64,000 nucleotides of DNA, taken from CBDCBA01 sp965214125. Its GTDB lineage: Bacteria; Planctomycetota; Phycisphaerae; Tepidisphaerales; Tepidisphaeraceae. The stretch lies in NCBI GenBank assembly GCA_965214125.1, contig CBDCBA010000027.1, positions 444,353-508,352 on the forward strand, written 5' to 3'. Each line of letters begins with the position of its first letter. Position 1 is the stretch's first letter. Below the pieces are notes generated by a model. That model worked only from the letters and a program-made list of their open reading frames with translations. It was not told the DNA's origin and did no database searches. Of this stretch, positions 59,503-64,000 are shown one piece after another. Position numbers and translations under genes: made by a program.

Positions 59503-59904
59503 CTACGCGACCTGGCAGAGCAGTTCGCCGCCGACCTTTTCGGTGCGGCACTTGCGGTCGCTCATGACGCCGCGGCTGGTGGAGACGACGTTGATGCCGA
59601 GGCCGTCGAGGACCTTGGGCATGTCGTCGACGCCGCTGTAGACGCGGCGGCCGGGCTTGCTGAGACGCTTGATCTCGCGGATGGCCTTGTCGCCGGAAAG
59701 GGTGTACTTGAGGTGGACGCGGAGCAGGCCCTGGCCGGTCGTGTCGCCGACATCCTCGTGGCCCTCGATGTAACCCTCGTCCTTCAGGACCTCCGCGATG
59801 CCGCGGCAAACCTTGGAGGCCTTGATAAGCACGGCCTTGCGGCCGACTCGGTTAGCGTTGCGGATGCGGGTCAGCATGTCCGCGATCGGATCTTGCATGC
59901 TCAT
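59503..59904 (-). CDS. rpsH: 30S ribosomal protein S8
   Basis: S8 binds the central domain of 16S rRNA. The 133-residue protein has DPIADMLTRIRNANRVGRKA, SKPGRRVYSGVDDMPKVLDG and the C-terminal STSRGVMSDRKCRTEKVGGE. The length is standard. Confidence 0.98.
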   Translation of the reverse strand: MSMQDPIADMLTRIRNANRVGRKAVLIKASKVCRGIAEVLKDEGYIEGHEDVGDTTGQGLLRVHLKYTLSGDKAIREIKRLSKPGRRVYSGVDDMPKVLDGLGINVVSTSRGVMSDRKCRTEKVGGELLCQVA

Positions 59905-59911
59905 GAACGTA

Positions 59912-60011
59912 TGTCCGTTGTCAGTTGTGGGTTATCCGTTGATTTAGATCATGCAGTCGGCGTCCGCGTCAAGCCTAATGGCAACTGACGACGGACCACT
60001 GACAACTGACC
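59912..60011. repeat. Heptamer hairpin, rpsN-rpsH spacer
   Basis: The left arm reads GTCCGTT, GTCAGTT, GTGGGTT, ATCCGTT. The right arm (59981-60011) reads GGCAACT, GACGACG, GACCACT, GACAACT, GACC, its inverted copy with changes. CAACTGA-type words like these are the same kind as heptanucleotide repeats known from cyanobacteria. Confidence 0.85.
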
Positions 60012-60014
60012 GAT

Positions 60015-60284
60015 TCACCAGCTCGACTTGCGTACGCCGGGGATCATGCCCTTGAGTGCCAGCTCGCGGAACTGGTTGCGGCAGATGTTGAACTTGCGGA
60101 GGTAGCCGCGACTGCGCCCGGTTAGGGCGCAGCGGTTGTGCCGGCGGACCGGGCTCGCGTCGCGGGGCAGCCGGCTCAGGGCGGCGTAGTCGCCCTCGGC
60201 CTTGAGCTGCTGGCGCTCCTCCCAGTGCTTTTCCACCTTCTCTTGACGCTTCTTCTCTTTGGCGATCCAGGCAGTTGTGGCCAT
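60015..60284 (-). CDS. rpsN: 30S ribosomal protein S14
   Basis: S14 lies in the head of the small subunit. The 89-residue protein is the zinc-free (C-minus) form: no CxxC pairs, and the C-terminal RCALTGRSRGYLRKFNICRN, FRELALKGMIPGVRKSSW. The ATG at 60284 was chosen. Confidence 0.97.
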   Translation of the reverse strand: MATTAWIAKEKKRQEKVEKHWEERQQLKAEGDYAALSRLPRDASPVRRHNRCALTGRSRGYLRKFNICRNQFRELALKGMIPGVRKSSW

Positions 60285-60355
60285 ATCAGTCTCTCGTGGG
60301 CGGGTCAATTGTGTCGAAATCAGCGGGTCGGGTAGCGTAGGGCGCCCGATGCCAG

Positions 60356-61009
60356 CTAGGCGGCCTGGCCGGCCTTTTCCTCTTCCTTGCGGAAGGGGAA
60401 TTCAAAGCCATCGAGCAGGGCGCGGCCCTGCTCGGGCGAGGTGGCGGTGGTGGTGATCGTGATGTTCATCCCCTGCTGGTACGTCACCGAGGCCGAGTCG
60501 ATCTCGGGAAAGACCACCTGCTCGTTCAGGCCAAAGTTGTAGTTGCCCTGCTTATCAAAGCTTTTGGGCGGCAGGCCGCGAAAGTCCTTCACGCGCGGGA
60601 TGGCGAGCTGGACCAGGCGGTCGAGGAACTCGTACATGCGGGCCCCGCGAAGCGTGACCATCAGGCCGGTCTCCATCCCCTCGCGGACCTTGAAGCCGGC
60701 GACGCTCTTCTTGGCCTTCGTGCGTACGGGCTTCTGGCCGGCGATCATCGTGAGTTCGCGCTCGGCGACATCCATGCGCTGCTTGTCGCCCGCGACCACG
60801 GCCTTGCCCAGGCCCATGCTGATGACGATCTTCTCCAGCTTCGGGATCGCCATCGGGTTGCTCAGACCAAACTTTTCCTTGAGCTGCGGGATGACCACCT
60901 CGCGGTAGTGCGTTTGCATCCGCGGCTGCGGGACGTCCTTGTTGGGCGCCTCGTCCGTCTTCAGGGCCGCCAGCTTCTGGGGGCGTTGTTCCTTGCTTTG
61001 CTTGGCCAT
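60356..61009 (-). CDS. rplE: 50S ribosomal protein L5
   Basis: L5 binds 5S rRNA and contacts P-site tRNA. The 217-residue protein has NPMAIPKLEKIVISMGLGKA, GQKPVRTKAKKSVAGFKVRE and NYNFGLNEQVVFPEID. An N-terminal extension of about 30 residues (MAKQSKEQRPQKLAALKTDE onward) makes it longer than the E. coli form (179). No hairpin stands between it and rpsN. Confidence 0.98.
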   Translation of the reverse strand: MAKQSKEQRPQKLAALKTDEAPNKDVPQPRMQTHYREVVIPQLKEKFGLSNPMAIPKLEKIVISMGLGKAVVAGDKQRMDVAERELTMIAGQKPVRTKAKKSVAGFKVREGMETGLMVTLRGARMYEFLDRLVQLAIPRVKDFRGLPPKSFDKQGNYNFGLNEQVVFPEIDSASVTYQQGMNITITTTATSPEQGRALLDGFEFPFRKEEEKAGQAA

Positions 61010-61111
61010 CGTGGGCTTTCCTTCGGTTCCGTTCGTGGTGCGGGGTCAGCCGAACATCTCGGCGTGCCGCCGCGGGGCGGAGGGGCTTTCACCCGTGTTC
61101 TGGTGGTCGAC

Positions 61112-61432
61112 TCAGACCTTGCCGAGACTCGCGCCGCTCTTGACGGCCACGCGGTGCTTGGCACCGTCGCGCTCCTCGAAGCGCACGCGAGTGGGCTTGT
61201 CCGTCTCCGGGCAGACCACAGCGACGTTGCTGACGTGGACCGGCCGGTCGATGCGGCGGCGCTCGCCCTTGGGGTTCTGCTGGGTGGGCTTGACGTGCTT
61301 CCACGCCTGGTTGATGCCCTCGATAAGCACCTTGTCATCCTTGGTGACGACGCGAATCACCTTGCCGCGCCGTCCCTTGTCCTTGCCGGCGATCACCTGA
61401 ACGGTGTCGCCACTTTTGATCTTTGCTGCCAT
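61112..61432 (-). CDS. rplX: 50S ribosomal protein L24
   Basis: L24 starts large-subunit assembly. The 106-residue protein has KSGDTVQVIAGKDKGRRGKV, GINQAWKHVKPTQQNPKGER and HVSNVAVVCPETDKPTRV. The ATG is at 61432. A heptamer hairpin lies between it and rplN. Confidence 0.97.
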   Translation of the reverse strand: MAAKIKSGDTVQVIAGKDKGRRGKVIRVVTKDDKVLIEGINQAWKHVKPTQQNPKGERRRIDRPVHVSNVAVVCPETDKPTRVRFEERDGAKHRVAVKSGASLGKV

Positions 61433-61438
61433 GGGTCT

Positions 61439-61530
61439 GAATGCTGAATGAAGAACGTTGAATGAGGAATGGCCGGAGGAAGCGGTCGGTCTGATGCATT
61501 CCGCATTCAGCGTTCCGCATTCCTCATTCA
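61439..61530. repeat. Heptamer hairpin, rplN-rplX spacer
   Basis: The left arm reads GAATGCT, GAATGAA, GAACGTT, GAATGAG, GAATGG. The right arm (61497-61530) is inverted (CATTCCG, CATTCAG, CGTTCCG, CATTCCT, CATTCA). It uses the same words as the element that carries the four-helix-bundle gene at 52.1-52.5 kb, but without a gene. Confidence 0.9.
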
Positions 61531-61917
61531 CCACACTTCGCTGGCCTGGCTGACGATCTTGCTGTAGCCGCGTTCGCGCAGCTCGCGGGCGATGGCGCCG
61601 AAGATGCGGGTGCCGCGGGGGTTGCCGTCCGGGTTGATGAGCACCGCGGCGTTGTTGTCGAAGCGAACGTAGCTGCCGTCCTTGCGCTTCTGCGGGTAGC
61701 TCGTGCGAACGATCACGCAGCGGACGACGTCGCCCGGCTTCACGTCGGCGCCGGGCAGGGCCTTCTTCACGGAGCAAATGATGACCTCGCCTACCCCGGC
61801 CGTCGGGCGGCTCAGGCCGTGCCGGCGGCTGGTGGTGCGCCCGAGCACCTTGATGCACATCACCTGCTTGGCTCCGCTGTTGTCGGCGACGTCGAGATAG
61901 CTTTCCTGCTGAATCAT
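61528..61917 (-). CDS. rplN: 50S ribosomal protein L14
   Basis: L14 lies at the subunit interface. The 129-residue protein has MIQQESYLDVADNSGAKQVM, GDVVRCVIVRT, DGSYVRFDNNAAVLINPDGN and TRIFGAIARELRE. The TGA is inside the hairpin's arm. The length is standard. Confidence 0.98.
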   Translation of the reverse strand: MIQQESYLDVADNSGAKQVMCIKVLGRTTSRRHGLSRPTAGVGEVIICSVKKALPGADVKPGDVVRCVIVRTSYPQKRKDGSYVRFDNNAAVLINPDGNPRGTRIFGAIARELRERGYSKIVSQASEVW

Positions 61918-61921
61918 GGGT

Positions 61922-62013
61922 CGTTACTCGTAATTCGTAGTTTGTAATTTGGGACGGGCAGACTCGGTGGTGGGCCTTTGACCCCAATCCCGAGTTACAA
62001 ATTACCAATCACT
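61922..62013. repeat. Heptamer hairpin, rpsQ-rplN spacer
   Basis: The left arm reads TTACTCG, TAATTCG, TAGTTTG, TAATTTG, GGA. The right arm (61982-62013) reads CCCCAAT, CCCGAGT, TACAAAT, TACCAAT, CACTAG and ends at the rpsQ stop. It is AT-rich, and its words recall the element at 18.46 kb. Confidence 0.85.
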
Positions 62014-62301
62014 AGCGGTTGTCCGGCCCGCGCTCGACGATGCGGACGAGGCGGTGGTGCTTGGTCTTGGAGAGCGGGCGGCACTCGGCGATCTCGACCG
62101 GTGTCGCCGGTCTTGGCCTCGTTCTGCTCGTCGTGGGCCTGGAGCACGGTGCGGCGCGTGAGGTACTTGCCGTACTTGGGGTGCTTGGTCTGGAAGTTGA
62201 TCTGAACGCGGATCGTCTTATCCGCCGCGTCCTGCGCGACGACGCCGGTTGCGCGTGCGAAGCTGGCTGCGGGCGGGGGCGGTGGTCGTGTCGTCTGCCA
62301 T
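62012..62301 (-). CDS. rpsQ: 30S ribosomal protein S17 (frameshifted in this sequence)
   Basis: Pieces of S17 lie in two frames. The ATG (62301) and MADDTTTAPA are in one frame; TGVVAQDAADKTIRVQINFQ, TKHPKYGKYLTRR and AHDEQNEAKTGDT are in a second; VEIAECRPLSKTKHHRLVRI is again in the first. An extra base in the G run at 62271-62273 and another near 62098-62101 explain this. Removing them gives one protein of about 95 residues. S17 is essential, so an error in the sequence is more likely than a real mutation. Confidence 0.85.
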
Positions 62302-62307
62302 GGGGCG

Positions 62308-62395
62308 AATGCTGAATGAAGAATGCTGAATGAGGAATGGCTGAGAGGGGAGGAGACGCTGCCTGCATTCCGCATTCAGCGTTCCTCATTCATCA
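62308..62395. repeat. Heptamer hairpin, rpmC-rpsQ spacer
   Basis: The left arm reads GAATGCT, GAATGAA, GAATGCT, GAATGAG, GAATGG. The right arm (62365-62395) is its inverted copy and ends in the rpmC stop. It uses the same words as the elements at 52.1-52.5 and 61.4 kb. Confidence 0.9.
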
Positions 62396-62609
62396 CTTCT
62401 GCCCGGCCTCCAGCTCGCGCTGGCGGAGCAGGGTCTTGAGGCGGGCGACGTCGCGCCGGTTGTGCTTGAGCTGGCTGGTGTCCTCCAGCTTCTCGACGAC
62501 CGCCTGCGTGCGCAGGTCGAACAGCTTGCGCTGCCGGTCGGCCAGCTCCTTCTTCAGGGCGCCGGTGTCCTTGTCGCGGGTACTTCTTGACGTCGATGCG
62601 AGCGGCCAT
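62393..62609 (-). CDS. rpmC: 50S ribosomal protein L29 (frameshifted in this sequence)
   Basis: The start MAARIDVKKY is in one frame, and the rest (DKDTGALKKELADRQRKLFD, LRTQAVVEKLEDTSQLKHNR, RDVARLKTLLRQRELEAGQK) in another. An extra base in the G run at 62578-62580 explains the change. The repaired protein of about 71 residues has the two-helix L29 pattern. L29 lies by the exit tunnel and helps bind trigger factor and SRP. Confidence 0.85.
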
Positions 62610-62641
62610 GGGTCTGGTTCCTTCGGGTGGCGACGGCGGCC

Positions 62642-63080
62642 TTACGCGCCCTCGGCAGTGTGGCTGGTCTGGGCGCGGGGTCACGAAACGGCACTTGATC
62701 GGCATCTTGTGCGCCACGCGGGCCATCGCGCGGCGGGCGATGTCCTCGGTCACGCCGGCGATTTCGAACATCACCGTGCCGGGCTTCACCTTGGCGGCGT
62801 AGTAATCCGGCTCGCCCTTGCCCTTACCCATACGCACCTCAAGCGGCTTGGAGCTCACCGGCGTGTGCGGGAAGATGCGGCGGAACAGCTTGCCCTGCCG
62901 ACGCAGGTAGTGGCTGACCGCGATGCGGCCCGCCTCGATCTGGCGGGCCGTGATGCGGGCCGGCTCGAGCGCCATCAAGCCGTACTCGCCGAACACCACA
63001 GTGTTGCCGCGCGTCGCGTTGCCGTGAATCCGGCCCTTCATTTCTTTGCGGTACTTACGCCGCTTTGGCATCAATGGCAT
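62642..63080 (-). CDS. rplP: 50S ribosomal protein L16 (frameshifted near the end in this sequence)
   Basis: Residues MPKRRKYRKEMKGRIHGNAT to HKMPIKCRFVT are in one frame. The last residues are in another (RAQTSHTAEGA, stop at 62642), if one base of the run at 62677-62680 is removed. Without the change, the frame runs on into rpmC. AGGAG stands eight bases before the ATG at 63080. The repaired protein has about 145 residues. L16 helps set the A-site tRNA. Confidence 0.88.
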
Positions 63081-63136
63081 GACAGTCTCCTGAAGTCGCT
63101 CGTTAGGTTAAGTCGTCTCGTCAGTCTCGTGATCGT

Positions 63137-63840
63137 TTAGCCGCGTCGGCCGCGACGTTGGTAGCCGCCGGGGCGGGAATCGGTGTCGTCGACGGCGTTG
63201 TCGTACCGGCCGCGATAGATCCAGATCTTCACGCCAATCGTGCCGGCCTTGGTCTTGCTGACCGCATAGCCGTAGTCGACAAAGGCCTGGAGCGTCGTGA
63301 GCGGCACGCTGCCGCTGGTCTGCTTCTCCGTGCGGGCGATGTCCGCCCCGCCGAGCCGGCCGCTGACCTGGATCCGCACGCCCTTGGGCGCCGGCGTTCA
63401 TCACGCCCTCCATCCGCATCTTCAGCACCCGGCGGAAGCTCGCCCGCTTCTTGAGCTGCTCGGCGATGCCCTCGGCCACGAGCTGGGCGTTCAGGTCCGG
63501 GTTCTTGATCTCGATCACCTTGATCGGCCCGATCTTGCGGTGGATCAGGTCCTCGAGCTCCTCGCGAAGCCGGTCGACCTCGGCACCCTTGGGACCGATG
63601 ACCAAGCCAGGACGGGCGGTTTTGATAGAAACAGTTACTTCCTCACGTGTACGCTCGATGATGATCTCGCTGACCGCCGCGAAGGGGGGCCGGCGGTTGA
63701 GCTTGTTGTCGATGTACTCGCGGAGGCGGTAGTCCCTCGACGAGGAACTCGCCGTACGCCTTCTTGGGGGCGAACCACTTGCTCTTGTGGTCCTCGGTAA
63801 TGCCGATGCGGAAGCCGACCGGATGCGTCTTTTGGCCCAT
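63137..63840 (-). CDS. rpsC: 30S ribosomal protein S3 (frameshifted twice in this sequence)
   Basis: The start MGQKTHPVGFRIGITEDHKS to GEFLVE is in one frame. The main part (VIGPKGAEVDRLREELEDLI) is in a second. The end (GADIARTEKQTSGSVPLTTL onward) is in a third. Extra bases at 63734-63736 and 63386-63388 account for both changes. The repaired protein has about 233 residues. S3 is at the mRNA entry tunnel and has the KH domain with GPKG. Essential, so error is the likely cause. Confidence 0.87.
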
Positions 63841-63884
63841 GGTAATCTATCCTGTTGGGGGCGGGTGGGTGGCGGGGTCGGGGG

Positions 63885-64000
63885 CTAGTTCCGCTCGTCG
63901 ACGGTGATGACGAGGTGACTGGTACGCTTGAGGATCGGGTGCGCCTTGCCGCGGTCCTTCGGCTGGAACCGCTTGATGGTCGGCCCCTCGTCGGCGCGGG
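63885..64000 (-). CDS. rplV: 50S ribosomal protein L22, C-terminal part (window edge)
   Basis: The frame from the window edge to the TAG at 63885-63887 reads ADEGPTIKRFQPKDRGKAHP, then ILKRTSHLVITVDERN. This is the C-terminal beta-hairpin region of L22, which reaches into the exit tunnel. It is upstream of rpsC, as in the S10 operon. The start is outside the window. No frameshift is seen in this part. Confidence 0.93.
   Translation of the reverse strand, partial: RADEGPTIKRFQPKDRGKAHPILKRTSHLVITVDERN

Overview
The window is high-GC bacterial DNA that reads as a planctomycete, most likely of the class Phycisphaerae. The evidence is an adjacent DUF1800/DUF1501 gene pair, ECF sigma factors fused to a membrane segment and an extracytoplasmic domain, PEP-CTERM-type secreted proteins, a futalosine-pathway menaquinone gene (MqnD family), many GTG starts, and a ribosomal protein operon that lacks infA, rpmD and rpsD at their usual places. 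No rRNA, tRNA, CRISPR array or transposase gene was recognised.

Layout. 0-8 kb: a CPBP/CAAX-type membrane protease, lipB, a rhodanese with membrane tail, an endonuclease/exonuclease/phosphatase lipoprotein or membrane protein, a LOG-family enzyme, two planctomycete-type hypothetical proteins, and a lipoprotein joining a FlgI-like domain to a repeat region. 8-17 kb: smc, nrdR, a CapD-like sugar nucleotide dehydratase, and a ParA ATPase fused to a glycogen-binding (CBM48-like) domain with a His-rich partner gene. 17-24 kb: DUF1501 and DUF1800 genes, mqnD, a DcrB-like protein, gamma-glutamyltransferase and a flavin-binding split-barrel protein. 24-36 kb: three full ECF sigma genes and one truncated one, all sharing a promoter-like block, interleaved with a PEP-CTERM protein, a broken gene and the glycine cleavage genes gcvT, gcvH and gcvP; lipB at the window start would supply lipoylation of GcvH. 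36-50 kb: FkbM methyltransferase, nuoA and nuoB split by a hicAB toxin-antitoxin pair, a PEP-CTERM serine protease, argC, a PfkB kinase, PHP phosphatase, pyrD, M20 peptidase, DUF4058 and a membrane glycosyltransferase. 50-64 kb, all on the minus strand: the S10-spc-alpha operon from rplV (partial) to rplQ, with secY, map and rpoA.

The most unusual feature is structural. Many intergenic spacers, above all those inside the ribosomal operon, are filled from stop codon to near the next start by imperfect inverted repeats built of 7-base words (for example AGGATGA, GGAATGC, TAGGAGC, CAACTGA). The same word families recur in several spacers, and one such inverted repeat, between rpsK and rpoA where rpsD would be expected, carries a gene for a four-helix-bundle protein of the 23S rRNA intervening-sequence family. 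A trace of the same heptamer pattern lies inside gcvP. This suggests a family of short, possibly mobile, RNA hairpin elements with one protein-coding member.

The last 2 kb needs caution: rpsQ, rpmC, rplP and rpsC each contain one or two single-base insertions at G/C runs (six in about 1.7 kb). In essential genes this is best explained by sequence error.
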